From Chlorohelix sp037138995 (GTDB taxonomy: Bacteria; Chloroflexota; Chloroflexia; Chloroheliales; Chloroheliaceae): DNA of 64,000 bases. Under the pieces are notes generated by a model. It made no database searches. It worked only from the letters and a program-made list of their open reading frames with translations, and was not told where the DNA came from. The position numbers and the translations under genes are program-made. The stretch is from the NCBI RefSeq assembly GCF_037138995.1, contig NZ_JBAXHI010000003.1:115881-179880 (forward strand). Reading direction: 5' to 3'. The stretch's first letter is position 1; each line of letters starts with the position of its first letter. This document shows positions 18,062 through 27,507 of this stretch, one piece after another.

Positions 18062-19468
18062 TTGAGCGCGAAACTCAAACTGGCGTATTTTAGCCCGGTA
18101 AACCCGGTGCAATCCGGCATAAGCGATTACAGCGAGGAACTTTTACCCTATCTCGCTCGTTACGCCGATATTGATCTGTACCTTGACGAAAACCTGCACC
18201 CTTCAAACAAGGCATTGCTGCAACAATTCAAGACATATCCCGCTTCAAAGTTTCGCGCTCAAGCGGGTAATTATGATACGTATCTGTTTCATATGGGCAA
18301 CAGCGCGGCGCATGCCTATATATATCGCAACTTGCTTGCATACGGCAAAAAGGGCGTGTTGGTGCTGCATGATTACGTGCTGCATCATTTCCTAATAGGT
18401 CAATACCTGAACAACGGTAAGGCGCAAGAATACATTCGTGAGATGAGCAGACACTACGGGACTGAAGGCGAGGCTACCGCCCGTGAGGTAATCAAGGGAC
18501 GCTTGCCCGAATCTCTGTTTCGTTACCCCCTATGTGAACCAGCGATAGAAGCGGCGCAAGCGGTGTTGGTGCATAGTTCTTACGCACAGGGGCTTATTAA
18601 AGCTAGATTCCCTGAAAAGCTCATAGGTGTTGCGCGGATGGGAGTTCCATTGCCCCCGTTGGTGGAGAAGAAAGTAGCGCGAGAACGGCTTGGTTTGTCA
18701 CAAGACGAGTTTATTCTAACTTCTTTGGGACATCTGAATCCCTATAAGCGGTTGGATAGCGCTCTCTGGGCTTTTCGCGCTTTCAGTCGGGAGTATCCCC
18801 AATCGCGTTTTGTGCTGGTCGGTAGTCCTTCCCCCAACTACAATGTGATGGGGATGGTAACGGCGTTAGGTTTGCAGGGCAAAGTGGAGTTGACGGGCTA
18901 CGCCAGTGGTGAGAAATATGCCGATTATCTGGCGGCAGCGGATGTATGTATTAATATGCGTTACCCTACTGCCGGGGAAACTTCTGCCAGCCTTTTGCGA
19001 ATAATGGGGGCGAGTCGTCCGGTTTTGGTGTCACGCACGGGCGCATTTGAAGAATTGCCGGATGACACTTGCGTAAAGGTGGATGTGGACGAAGCCGAAG
19101 AAGAATTGCTGCTGGAATACCTACGCTTGTTAGCGCGTCGTCCTGACCTTGCTGCCCAACTGGGCTTTAATGCCCGCCGTCATGTGGCGTTACAGGCGCG
19201 TCTTTCAGATGCGGCGCACGATTATTATCTGTTCTTGTGCCGGATGCTAGGGCGAGAACCGGAAATTGCGCCGGAATCTCCCATAGCTTTTGAGGAAAAG
19301 CTGCCACCGCTTTTGAGTTTTGCGCCTGTTATTCAGCCCATTATAAAAGAAGCGCTCGATGATGCTCTAACAACTCGTTTTTTGTTGGAAGAGGTAGCTC
19401 AGGCTGCTGCCGAAGTTGGGATAGCAGAGGATGACCTTGCTTTGAAGAAAATAGCGGAAAGCCTCTAA
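18062..19468 (+). CDS. Glycosyltransferase family 4-like protein
   Basis: The 468-residue protein has a GT-B layout: an N-terminal acceptor domain beginning LAYFSPVNPVQSGISDYSEE, then the donor domain with LTSLGHLNPYKRLD, FVLVGSP and an EXE-like region (PTAGETSASLLRIMGASRPVLVS). The start is TTG 18062, with GGCGAGAGAGGG just upstream. The C-terminal ~75 residues are helical and not part of the fold. It follows the FAD and reductase genes by 19 bases and may glycosylate their product, which is inference. Confidence 0.8.
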   Translation: MSAKLKLAYFSPVNPVQSGISDYSEELLPYLARYADIDLYLDENLHPSNKALLQQFKTYPASKFRAQAGNYDTYLFHMGNSAAHAYIYRNLLAYGKKGVLVLHDYVLHHFLIGQYLNNGKAQEYIREMSRHYGTEGEATAREVIKGRLPESLFRYPLCEPAIEAAQAVLVHSSYAQGLIKARFPEKLIGVARMGVPLPPLVEKKVARERLGLSQDEFILTSLGHLNPYKRLDSALWAFRAFSREYPQSRFVLVGSPSPNYNVMGMVTALGLQGKVELTGYASGEKYADYLAAADVCINMRYPTAGETSASLLRIMGASRPVLVSRTGAFEELPDDTCVKVDVDEAEEELLLEYLRLLARRPDLAAQLGFNARRHVALQARLSDAAHDYYLFLCRMLGREPEIAPESPIAFEEKLPPLLSFAPVIQPIIKEALDDALTTRFLLEEVAQAAAEVGIAEDDLALKKIAESL

Positions 19469-19479
19469 CCATCCTAAAG

Positions 19480-19779
19480 TTATCGCTCACTCATCAATTG
19501 CTCAAGCGCAGCGGTGACTCCGTCCGGTTCGGCGGTATAGGCGTAGAACTGCTGGACGCTGGATGGTCCGGAAACCATAATCCGCAAACCTGCGTCAATA
19601 GTGGTGGCTTTTAACCCGATACCGTTTCCCTTGCGCGGTTTGATGACCCCGATAACGATTTTAGTAACCCGGCTATCGTTGCGTAAAAGTTCAATAACCG
19701 AAAAAGCTGGTGCAATTACGGTGCTATGCTTGCCGTTGAACTTTGCGCCGCGCAATAAACCGCGTGGTTTGTCTGCCAC
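19480..19779 (-). CDS. DUF2103-like small protein
   Basis: The 99-residue product starts with a basic segment and has KHSTVIAPAFSVIELL, a pattern like that of DUF2103 proteins (HSTH followed by a helix), followed by an alternating strand region and a final helix. The recalled family is often annotated as metal-binding, but no CxxC pair is present here. It converges with the glycosyltransferase gene, with 11 bases between the ends. Function unknown. Confidence 0.5.
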   Translation of the reverse strand: MADKPRGLLRGAKFNGKHSTVIAPAFSVIELLRNDSRVTKIVIGVIKPRKGNGIGLKATTIDAGLRIMVSGPSSVQQFYAYTAEPDGVTAALEQLMSER

Positions 19780-19892
19780 TTTATAACCTTTTCTCTTAAT
19801 TGCTCATCTTTTTTATGCTGCCGCTATTTTCTATTATATCAAACCCGGGTAAGTATTATACAAATTAAATCTGCACGTCAGCAAATTTGCCA

Positions 19893-19921
19893 TTGACAAA
19901 TTATTCCAGCAAGCATAAATT
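19893..19921 (+). promoter_or_regulatory. Sigma-70 promoter for the PPOX-class gene
   Basis: TTGACA at 19893-19898 and TAAATT at 19916-19921 are 17 bases apart, about 60 bases before the ATG at 19983. Confidence 0.5.
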
Positions 19922-19982
19922 TATAGCCATATTTGGTTATATACCCGCTACTGTAGAAAACAATCATAAAGGCAGATAAAAA

Positions 19983-20393
19983 ATGACGGTACTAACGGAT
20001 AATTATCGCGCTTATCTTGCTTACCCCCATTATTGTGTGCTGGCAACTATCAATAAAGATGGTACTCCCCAACTCAGCACTGTTTGGTTTGAACTGGAGG
20101 GCGATGAATTGCTTTTCAGCTTGGAAGCAGATAGCCTTAAAATCAGAAACCTAAAGCGAGACCCTCGCTGTGCTGCCAGTATTCCTAATGGTGGACGCTT
20201 TGTATCGGTCAAGGGTATGGCAACAATTATCGAGGATTATTCACAAGGCTGGAATGATTTGGTGCGACTTGGAACCCGCTATTATGGAGCGGTAGAAGGC
20301 TTGAAACAGGCTGAATTTCTGGGAGGCGGTGAAAAACACCACTACACTGTGCGGTTGCGTATCGAAAAGGCTTCATCGGTTGGTGTGGGTTAA
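19983..20393 (+). CDS. Pyridoxamine 5'-phosphate oxidase-fold (PPOX class) flavin/F420 protein
   Basis: The 136-residue protein is a split-barrel flavin-type domain: CVLATINKDGTPQLSTVWF (strand pair), LLFSLEADSLKIRNLKRDPR and VSVKGMATII are the usual blocks of PPOX-class proteins, including F420-dependent reductases. The exact cofactor and substrate cannot be told. AAAGGCAG precedes the ATG. A bidirectional hairpin at 20471-20496 separates it from the converging tadA-like gene. Confidence 0.75.
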   Translation: MTVLTDNYRAYLAYPHYCVLATINKDGTPQLSTVWFELEGDELLFSLEADSLKIRNLKRDPRCAASIPNGGRFVSVKGMATIIEDYSQGWNDLVRLGTRYYGAVEGLKQAEFLGGGEKHHYTVRLRIEKASSVGVG

Positions 20394-20470
20394 ACTGCGT
20401 ATCGTATCAAAAAGTCGGGGCTTTCGGGTAAGGTAAAATATTTGTTATGTGTAGTTGTACCCATAAAAAT

Positions 20471-20505
20471 GCCCCTTTCTAGCAATAGATAGGGGCAATT
20501 TATTT
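20471..20505. terminator. Bidirectional terminator between the PPOX gene and the Tad ATPase gene
   Basis: GCCCCT at 20471-20476 pairs with AGGGGC at 20491-20496, with further TTCTA/TAGAT-type inner pairing. It is followed by ATTTATTTT on the + side and by TTTTT on the - side, fitting two converging transcripts. Confidence 0.7.
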
Positions 20506-20516
20506 TCTGGAAACGG

Positions 20517-22052
20517 CTATTTTTTCTGGTTTCTGTCGCTGCCCGGAAGCTTGCCTCCGAACATGGAGGGGGGCAATTTGTATCCAATAAGACTTAACTT
20601 TGGTTCAAACTTTGGTCGCAAGCCTGTTGGTTTCAAACTTCCTGCTACCTTGCCATTACCATCGTCTCCTTCTTCTTCCCACATAAAGATGTCCTGCAAT
20701 ACAATATTTTCGCCTTCCATACCTTGAATTTCGGTAACAGCGGTGACTCTACGGGTTCCATCGCGCAAACGGGATTGCTGGATTATCAGGTGTATTGCGC
20801 TTGCCATCTGTTCGCGAATAACCTTGAGCGGCAAATCCATACCTGCCATCAAGCACATAGTTTCAACGCGCCGGGTGGCATCGCGAGGTGTATTGGCATG
20901 GAGGGTGGTTAGTGAGCCATCGTGACCGGTATTCATTGCTTGGAGCATGTCGAGGGCTTCCCCGCCGCGGCACTCTCCTACTACAATACGGTCAGGGCGC
21001 ATACGCAAAGAGTTACGCACTAGGTCACGAATGGTAACTTCAGAACTTCCGTCCACTTCCGGCTTTTTGGTTTCTAGCCGTACAACGTGACGTTGCATTA
21101 ATTGCAATTCTGCGGCATCTTCAATCGTTACGATGCGTTCGGTTTCGGGAATAAAGCTACTAAGTACGTTAAGTAAGGTAGTTTTACCGGAACCTGTACC
21201 GCCTGATACCACAATGTTCAAATGCGCTTTAACACAAGCTTCAAAAAACTTTGCCATATCCGCAGTTACAGAACCAAAATTGATCAGGTTTTCGATGGTC
21301 AGAGGCTTTTTGTTGAATTTTCGGATCGTGATACTTGGACCGTCAATAGAGCAGGGTGGGATTACTGCATTGACGCGGCTTCCATCGGGCAAACGCGCAT
21401 CTACCATCGGAGATTTGCGGTCAATACGTCGCCCCAGAGGAGCAATAATGCGATTGATAATCCGCATCACATGCTCATCATTTTCGAAAGTGATATTGCT
21501 TTCCAACAACCGCCCGCGTTGTTCGATGTAAATCAACTTTGGTCCGTTCACCATAATTTCTGTGACTGACTCGTCACCTAGCAATTGCTCAAGTGGTCCA
21601 AAGCCGACCATTTCTGCCAATACTTCGTCAAAGAGGATTTTCTGCTGTTCTTGCGATAGATTAAGCTGAAGCTGATCATAAACCAGCTTGAATTTTGTAG
21701 CCAACTCGCGCGTGGTTTTATCATCACGGTTCAGCACAGTGTTTGTGCCGATGCTTGATTGAATACGGTTTACAATCTGGTTTCGGAAGTCGCGCAATCT
21801 TTCACGATCTACCACAATGGCAGCCATGCCCATTCCCGGTATCATACTACTGGAAGTCGGTGGCGGTGCTACCGAAGTTGCACCCGGTATTGTTGGATTA
21901 TTCATCATATTGCCGGCGAAGGGCGGGGGTGGTGGGGTTCCTTGTGCGGGCGTGCCTGAAGGAGGCATAGCCTGTGGGGGGTTAGGCGGTAATGGAACTG
22001 ATTCTCCGGGACGACCTTCCGGGGTAGGACCCCCAACTCTTTTCAAAAGCAT
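20517..22052 (-). CDS. CpaF/TadA-type secretion ATPase
   Basis: This is a type II/IV secretion-superfamily ATPase of the Tad pilus branch. After a Pro-rich N-terminal ~70 residues comes the N-terminal domain with FGPLEQLLGD and the catalytic part: Walker A GGTGSGKTT at 284-292, a Walker B-like RIVVGECRGGEALDML and the AMNTGHDGSLTTLHAN histidine/aspartate box. It would power assembly of a Tad-like pilus or secretion machine in the cytoplasm. The usual tadB, tadC, and pilin genes are not beside it. It lies 48 bases after the AAA gene and is probably cotranscribed. Confidence 0.9.
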   Translation of the reverse strand: MLLKRVGGPTPEGRPGESVPLPPNPPQAMPPSGTPAQGTPPPPPFAGNMMNNPTIPGATSVAPPPTSSSMIPGMGMAAIVVDRERLRDFRNQIVNRIQSSIGTNTVLNRDDKTTRELATKFKLVYDQLQLNLSQEQQKILFDEVLAEMVGFGPLEQLLGDESVTEIMVNGPKLIYIEQRGRLLESNITFENDEHVMRIINRIIAPLGRRIDRKSPMVDARLPDGSRVNAVIPPCSIDGPSITIRKFNKKPLTIENLINFGSVTADMAKFFEACVKAHLNIVVSGGTGSGKTTLLNVLSSFIPETERIVTIEDAAELQLMQRHVVRLETKKPEVDGSSEVTIRDLVRNSLRMRPDRIVVGECRGGEALDMLQAMNTGHDGSLTTLHANTPRDATRRVETMCLMAGMDLPLKVIREQMASAIHLIIQQSRLRDGTRRVTAVTEIQGMEGENIVLQDIFMWEEEGDDGNGKVAGSLKPTGLRPKFEPKLSLIGYKLPPSMFGGKLPGSDRNQKK

Positions 22053-22100
22053 AAATTAAAACTCCCTTACGATTTTATCTAATACCGGCAGCCGTAAGCC

Positions 22101-23432
22101 TTATAGTTCAACAAAATAACTCGCAACCGCTTGGTCAATTAAGTCTTTTGTCAGTGTAGGGGGCGCCCCAAGATAAGAAGAAATACCCAAAATTTGCTTT
22201 AACAGGTCGCGGGGGTGACAGTTTCTCAATTCGCGCCGGGCTTTTACGTAGTGTTCTTTCAGCAAATAAACTGCCCCTTCATCCGTGAAACCGACCTTTA
22301 GTTCCTCGCATTGGCGGCGCAAAATTTCGCGATATTCTTCATAGGTAGGATTGCGTACTTCGATTTTATTTTGGATACGGCGCAAGAACGCTTCATCTAC
22401 TAGGTCTCGCGGGGCAAGGTTGGTTGAAAATACAATCAGTTCATCGAAAGGCACTTCGATTTTCTTACCAGTACGCAGGGTTAAAAAGTCCATGCGCTTT
22501 TCCAACGGCACAATCCAGCGGTTTAGGAGGTCACGGGGGCGCATTTGCTGGCGACCAAAGTCATCAATTAGGAACATCCCGTTATTGGATTTTAATTGGA
22601 AGGGAGCTTCATAGTATTTGGAGGCATCGTCCCAAATCAAGTCGAGGCTACCCAACGACAACTCACCGCCGACTACGATAACAGGTCTTTTGCATAAAAC
22701 CCAGCGGGCGTCAAGTTTTTTTTCTAGGCTTGAGCTATCGTGGCTATTGCGCTGGTCTGCGGAAATTACGTGCAAGTTCTGATCATACACTTTGATAACA
22801 AATCCGTCAGCCTCTATAGCATAAGGAATATAGACATCGCCGCCCAGTAAACGCGCGATATGCTCACTTAGGAGCGTTTTGCCGTTTCCCGCCGGACCAT
22901 ATAAGAACATGCTACGACCGGTGTTAATGGCAGGTCCGATAGAATCCACGATATCGTTACCTACCACCATATCAATAAGCGCTTCACGCACTTGTTGCGG
23001 TCCTACATGAATATCACCAAAGGTTTGCGCCTTGATTATCTTGCGATATTGTTCCAGCGAGACGGGGGCAGGTCCTACATAGGAAGAATGGTTGATGACT
23101 TCGAGCGCACGTTGCACTCCCTTGGGGGTTAGCACATATTGGTAAGCTGACTCTCCAAGCCCTTCGCTACCGCCGATGTCAATAATTTCTGCTTTCCGCA
23201 ACTGGTTTATAACAGGTTCAACTACACCAAAGTAGGGCAACTTAATTACTTCTGCCATTTTCTGAGCAGAAATGATGGTAATTTGGTAGATTAATTTAAT
23301 AACTAAATCGCCGATTATACGCTGGGAAATCTCAGTTTCCTGAATAGTATTGGGTTCAGGAATTAATCTTTCAACATTTCTAAGGCGAGAGTCAAAATTT
23401 CTGATGTTATGATAGTTGCTAAGCATAGACAT
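22101..23432 (-). CDS. AAA ATPase with N-terminal winged-helix domain, paired with the Tad ATPase
   Basis: The 443-residue protein has an N-terminal helical/winged-helix part (about 35-115), then an AAA module with Walker A GPAGNGKTLL at 179-188, Walker B GMFLIDDF near 285, and an arginine-rich sensor region (FLRRIQNKIE). A C-terminal lid with NCHPRDLLKQI follows. MoxR-like remodelling of a secretion partner is a guess; the pairing with the secretion ATPase suggests a joint job. No clear named family beyond AAA ATPase. Confidence 0.75.
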   Translation of the reverse strand: MSMLSNYHNIRNFDSRLRNVERLIPEPNTIQETEISQRIIGDLVIKLIYQITIISAQKMAEVIKLPYFGVVEPVINQLRKAEIIDIGGSEGLGESAYQYVLTPKGVQRALEVINHSSYVGPAPVSLEQYRKIIKAQTFGDIHVGPQQVREALIDMVVGNDIVDSIGPAINTGRSMFLYGPAGNGKTLLSEHIARLLGGDVYIPYAIEADGFVIKVYDQNLHVISADQRNSHDSSSLEKKLDARWVLCKRPVIVVGGELSLGSLDLIWDDASKYYEAPFQLKSNNGMFLIDDFGRQQMRPRDLLNRWIVPLEKRMDFLTLRTGKKIEVPFDELIVFSTNLAPRDLVDEAFLRRIQNKIEVRNPTYEEYREILRRQCEELKVGFTDEGAVYLLKEHYVKARRELRNCHPRDLLKQILGISSYLGAPPTLTKDLIDQAVASYFVEL

Positions 23433-23815
23433 AAAATATGCTAACCTCCAGTTACTTCTTCAGGTTGATTGCACAGGTTGGCAACAAGTTTCCAGCGTAG
23501 TAGTTTCTGATAGGCTGTATTCTCAATTGTTGGTTATAAAGACATGTTAACTCAGACCTATAGATTTGTAAATAACCATTTTGTCGATTTCTTCAGGGAT
23601 GATACCTTTGGCGAACTAAAAAGGACATTCTTTGCTAAAATAACTGGAGCAGGAAAATGTCTCTCCAACCTATGACGGTTGCAAGAAACGTTTTTAGGGC
23701 AATAACCTGCTGCACCTGTCGGAGAGAAGCTATAACAAATGTCACTTCTTTCTCGTGTAGCGAGGCTTTAGGTAGCCTCTTTACGTTTACTTAATGCTGT
23801 AGTATAACTGTTCTT
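23433..23815. other. Spacer between the AAA gene and the TnpB relic
   Basis: No gene was seen. A perfect 6-bp hairpin at 23762-23779 (GAGGCT, six bases, AGCCTC) lies 37 bases before the TnpB relic start and may be the left-end hairpin of that element. The 23433-23640 part presumably carries the promoter of the AAA gene on the - strand; no convincing boxes were found. Confidence 0.35.
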
Positions 23816-24303
23816 ATGAGAAAAGCTTTTATGTACAGGATATTTCCCAACAAACGAACCACTCGTATTCTTGAGGCAAGCCTTGAAGAATGTCGCTGGT
23901 TTTACAACGCTACTTTGGACTTTCGTAAAAAGGCGTGGGAAGACGAAAAACGTACTGCCAATTACTACGAAGCCAAACGGCGTATTCCTGAACGACAAGA
24001 TTTTTGTTGCGGACTTGGCTATCAATTGAATGGCGCACAATCACTGCCTTTCCAAAAGCATTCACGATGTGGCATGGTCGGGATTTTTCAGTATGTTGTG
24101 TAGCAAAGCGGAAGAAGTTGTCTATACTAGCAAAACCTGTAGCAAATGTGGTCATAGGCTTCTGGACAAGCTCCCACTTTCTGATAGCGTATTCATTTGT
24201 CTCGGATTGTAGCCTTCATTTAGACCGTGACCTCCATGCTTACTTAAACATCAAAAGCTTGGGATTACAAGCTGTGGGTTTGTCCCTAGATGCTCACGCC
24301 TAA
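23816..24303 (+). pseudogene. tnpB: Decayed TnpB (IS200/IS605-type OrfB) gene
   Basis: Three frames together give TnpB pieces. The first (23816-24000) has the N-terminal helix region KAFMYRIFPNKRTTRILEAS and ECRWFYNATLDFRKKAW. The second (about 24030-24210) has LSKSIHDVAWSGFFSML, then KTCSKCGHR, one half of the zinc finger. The third ends with HLDRDLHAYLNI, matching the last RuvC aspartate block. About 700 bases of the centre (the main RuvC part) are missing and there are at least two frame changes, so it is not functional. The element's transposase, TnpA, is absent. Confidence 0.8.
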
Positions 24304-24312
24304 AAGCGTGGG
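24293..24312 (+). repeat. Right-end hairpin of the TnpB element
   Basis: CACGC at 24295-24299 pairs with GCGTG at 24306-24310 (extended by two more pairs) right after the last TnpB codons, as expected for an IS200/IS605-type right end. The matching left hairpin is at 23762-23779. Confidence 0.5.
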
Positions 24313-24364
24313 GAGTAATCACTATTAAGTCTATATTTAGATTTATTAGTGGGAAGGCATACAA

Positions 24365-27046
24365 ATGTATATTAAGAACCAACCCGGTCAAAATGGCAAA
24401 CATATAGATACAAGTGCTTCTTCAAATAGTAATAAGGATGAGCTTCTCTACCGGATAGTGCGTACTGCCGCTGAAACTTTGAGAATGCCGTTTGCCTTTA
24501 TTACCCGCGCTAGCCTTACTTTAAGAGCATCATATTGTAACCTTGAGACTGAAAACCCGCTCGATTTCTCTTATTGTCAGCAGGTAATTGATAGTAAAAA
24601 GCCCCTGTATATAAGTGATACACATAAAGCCCCGGCAGTTTCCCAAAACCCGCCACCCCTCTTTCGTTTCTATGGTGGCATTCCTCTTTTCAGCCATGAT
24701 TATAATGTGCTTGGTGTATTATGTTTGATTGATTACAAACCACGCCGGCTAAATAATGTTCAACGACAACTGCTAGAAGACCTAGCAGCTTGGGCGGAGA
24801 ACGAAATTAACCTTCTTAAGATTAAGAAAGCCAGTGCAATGGCACGGGAAAGCGATACTCGTTTCTCTAAGGTGTTCAGAGCCGCACCTATTCCAATTGC
24901 GATTAATTTTCTGGAATCCGGAGAATTTATTGAAGCGAATGATAGCTTTCTGAAGCTTACCGGTTATAATCGCGCCGAGTTGCTGAAATATACTATTGTG
25001 AAACTACTGGGCAACTCTTCCAAAGAGCATATAGACCAACTGAAAAAGTTGATTTTGGACGGCGCTTTTTATAACCACGAAATAACCTTCAAGAACAAAA
25101 ATGGCGAGTTACGCGAGGTGGTTCTATCTTGCGAAGCAATAGAGATAGACGGCGAACCTAGCTTTCTGACAATGGGTCGTGACGTTACCGATGACCGCCT
25201 ATCACGAGAAGCTTTACGGCGCAGCGTAGCCACAAACCGGGCTTTGTTCGATGTAATCCCCGATTTGATGCTCAGAATTAGCCAGGACGGATTAATTTTG
25301 AATTATAAACCGTCAAAAGAGTCGCTGCTTCCGGTAGCCCTTGAAAACCTGATAGGTTGCACACTATTTGATATTTTTGAGCCGGGTCTTGCCTCCGTTT
25401 ATCTTTCAAATGTGCGAGAGGCGTTGAATAATCGAGAAACCCGCGTTTTCGAATATCAGCTTGTAATTGATAATAGTATTCGCGATTTTGAGGCGCGAAT
25501 TGTGGTTAGCGGCGAAAATGAGACATTGGCAATTTTGCGCGATATTACCGAGAGAAAAACTGTAGAGCGCATGAAGAATGAATTTATTTCAATTGTCAGT
25601 CATGAATTGCGGACACCGCTTACTTCTATTCGGGGTTCACTGGGTTTACTTGTCGGCGGCGTGGTTGGGGAGTTGCCGGATCAAGCTAAAATGATGCTCG
25701 ATATTGCTCACAAGAACAGTGAGCGTTTGGTGCGCCTGATTAATGATATTCTCGATATTGAGAAAATCGAGAGTGGTAAATCTAGTTTTAATATGAAATC
25801 GCTTGAAATTCAGGCACTGGTAGAGCAAGCTCTAGAAGCAAACCGGGGTTATGGCGAGTTGTATAACGTCAGCTTTAAACTGACCAAGAAATTGCCGGGC
25901 GTAATGGTTTATGCTGACCAAGATAGATTAATGCAGGTGCTGGCGAATCTGATTTCCAACGCCACCAAATTCTCACCTAAAGATAGTGTGGTTGAAATAT
26001 CTCTAACCGGCACGCAGCATAGTGTCAGAGTGGATGTAACCGACCATGGGAACGGCATCCCTAAAGAATTCCGAAATCGCATCTTCCAGAAGTTTGCTCA
26101 AGCAGATTCTTCCGATACCCGCTCGAAGGGTGGAACTGGCTTGGGCTTGAGTATTGCAAAGGCTATTGTTGAGAAACTAGGCGGGATTATAAACTTTGAA
26201 ACCGAAGAGGGTAAGGGTACTACTTTCTACTTTGTTATTCCGGTATGGCATGAAATACCTGTTACCAAAGAAAACCCCCAAGAAAATACTGCTGTGCTGA
26301 TTTGCGAAGACGATGCGGAAATTGGTTTGCTGCTAAGTATGATGCTCAAACAAGCTGGGTTTGAAGCAGATATTGCCCAAACTGCGCTTCAAGCTAGGCA
26401 GTTACTTCAACTCAAGCCTTATTCCGCCATCACATTGGATGTAATGTTACCTGATCAGGATGGGCTTTCCTTGCTACGTGACCTAAAAAGCAGCGAAGCT
26501 ACCATGAATATTCCGGTGGTTATGGTTTCAGCTAAAACAAGATCAAATCAGGATTTGACTCAAATTGCGACATTACAAATTGTTGACTGGATTGAAAAGC
26601 CGATTGATCAGGAAAGGCTGATTGAAGCGGTGCAACTTGCTGCCAATATTTTTTATGGCTATAAACCGAATGTGCTACATGTTGAGGATGATGCGGATGT
26701 TTCGAGCGTGGTATCTGCAATTCTCAGCAATATTGCCCACATTACAATAGCAGCAACTTTGAAGCAGGCTAGGCGCTTACTCCGAAATCAGGTGTTTGAT
26801 TTAGTGATATTGGATTTGGATATGCCAGACGGATCAGGGTTAAGCCTATTACCATATTTAAATAAAGCGCCGGGTCATAAAATTCCGGTGGTGGTTTTCT
26901 CTGTTTCTGATTTGGAAGAGGCGGTTGTGGCTAAGGTTGATGCCATTTTAATTAAATCCCGTACCAGCAATGCAGCATTAATAGACACAATTAAAGCAAT
27001 TATTCGAAGAACTAGGTTCAAACGCTTAGAACATAGTGTAAAATAA
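24365..27046 (+). CDS. Hybrid sensor histidine kinase: GAF-PAS-PAS-HisKA-HATPase-REC-REC
   Basis: The 893-residue soluble kinase has a GAF-like domain (about 25-155), two PAS domains (about 165-275 and 285-395), the HisKA helix with phospho-acceptor H413 in SHELRTPL, a HATPase domain (about 515-625; NLISNATKF, DHGNGIP, GGTGLGLSI), and two receiver domains with acceptors D692 (TLDVMLPD) and D817 (ILDLDMPD). There is no membrane helix, so it likely senses a cytoplasmic cue. In the second receiver the usual lysine is followed by Ser rather than Pro. GGAAGG precedes the ATG. It leads the three-gene signalling operon. Confidence 0.9.
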   Translation: MYIKNQPGQNGKHIDTSASSNSNKDELLYRIVRTAAETLRMPFAFITRASLTLRASYCNLETENPLDFSYCQQVIDSKKPLYISDTHKAPAVSQNPPPLFRFYGGIPLFSHDYNVLGVLCLIDYKPRRLNNVQRQLLEDLAAWAENEINLLKIKKASAMARESDTRFSKVFRAAPIPIAINFLESGEFIEANDSFLKLTGYNRAELLKYTIVKLLGNSSKEHIDQLKKLILDGAFYNHEITFKNKNGELREVVLSCEAIEIDGEPSFLTMGRDVTDDRLSREALRRSVATNRALFDVIPDLMLRISQDGLILNYKPSKESLLPVALENLIGCTLFDIFEPGLASVYLSNVREALNNRETRVFEYQLVIDNSIRDFEARIVVSGENETLAILRDITERKTVERMKNEFISIVSHELRTPLTSIRGSLGLLVGGVVGELPDQAKMMLDIAHKNSERLVRLINDILDIEKIESGKSSFNMKSLEIQALVEQALEANRGYGELYNVSFKLTKKLPGVMVYADQDRLMQVLANLISNATKFSPKDSVVEISLTGTQHSVRVDVTDHGNGIPKEFRNRIFQKFAQADSSDTRSKGGTGLGLSIAKAIVEKLGGIINFETEEGKGTTFYFVIPVWHEIPVTKENPQENTAVLICEDDAEIGLLLSMMLKQAGFEADIAQTALQARQLLQLKPYSAITLDVMLPDQDGLSLLRDLKSSEATMNIPVVMVSAKTRSNQDLTQIATLQIVDWIEKPIDQERLIEAVQLAANIFYGYKPNVLHVEDDADVSSVVSAILSNIAHITIAATLKQARRLLRNQVFDLVILDLDMPDGSGLSLLPYLNKAPGHKIPVVVFSVSDLEEAVVAKVDAILIKSRTSNAALIDTIKAIIRRTRFKRLEHSVK

Positions 27047-27108
27047 ATATTAAATGCAGATATTAATAATTATTTATATGGTGAAAGCTTGTTGAAAGGA
27101 CTAATTGC

Positions 27109-27507
27109 TTGATTGCCGGAAAAATGCTTGAAAAAATCTTGCTGGTCGAGGATGAAGTAGATATTCAGATTATAGTGCAAATTGCCCTTGAAAGAATCGG
27201 CGGTTTCAAATTAAAAGTCTGTAGTTCAGGCAAAGAGGCGTTGCTGGCTATTCCAGATTATATGCCAGACCTCGTTTTACTGGATGTTATGCTGCCAGAA
27301 ATGGATGGTCCCACCACCCTAAAGCAAATTAGAGCTAATCCCCTAATGGCGGATATTCGGGTAATTTTTATGACAGCAAAAGTGCAACCCCAAGAAATTT
27401 CGCAATATATCAAGCTAGGCGCAATAGGCGTTATCAGCAAGCCGTTTGACCCTATGATGATTGCCGCCAATATCAAAAATATCTGGAGGGAGTGTAATGG
27501 CGAATGA
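27109..27507 (+). CDS. Single-domain response regulator (CheY-like)
   Basis: This 132-residue protein is one receiver domain and nothing else. It has the acidic pair EDE near 16, phospho-acceptor D59 (VLLDVMLPE), the T in FMTAKVQP and the lysine in SKPFDP. The start is TTG 27109 with AAAGGA eight bases upstream; ATG 27124 is the alternative. Lying between a hybrid kinase and an HPt-diguanylate cyclase, it may act as a phosphate shuttle or sink. It overlaps the next gene by 11 bases. Confidence 0.88.
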   Translation: MIAGKMLEKILLVEDEVDIQIIVQIALERIGGFKLKVCSSGKEALLAIPDYMPDLVLLDVMLPEMDGPTTLKQIRANPLMADIRVIFMTAKVQPQEISQYIKLGAIGVISKPFDPMMIAANIKNIWRECNGE

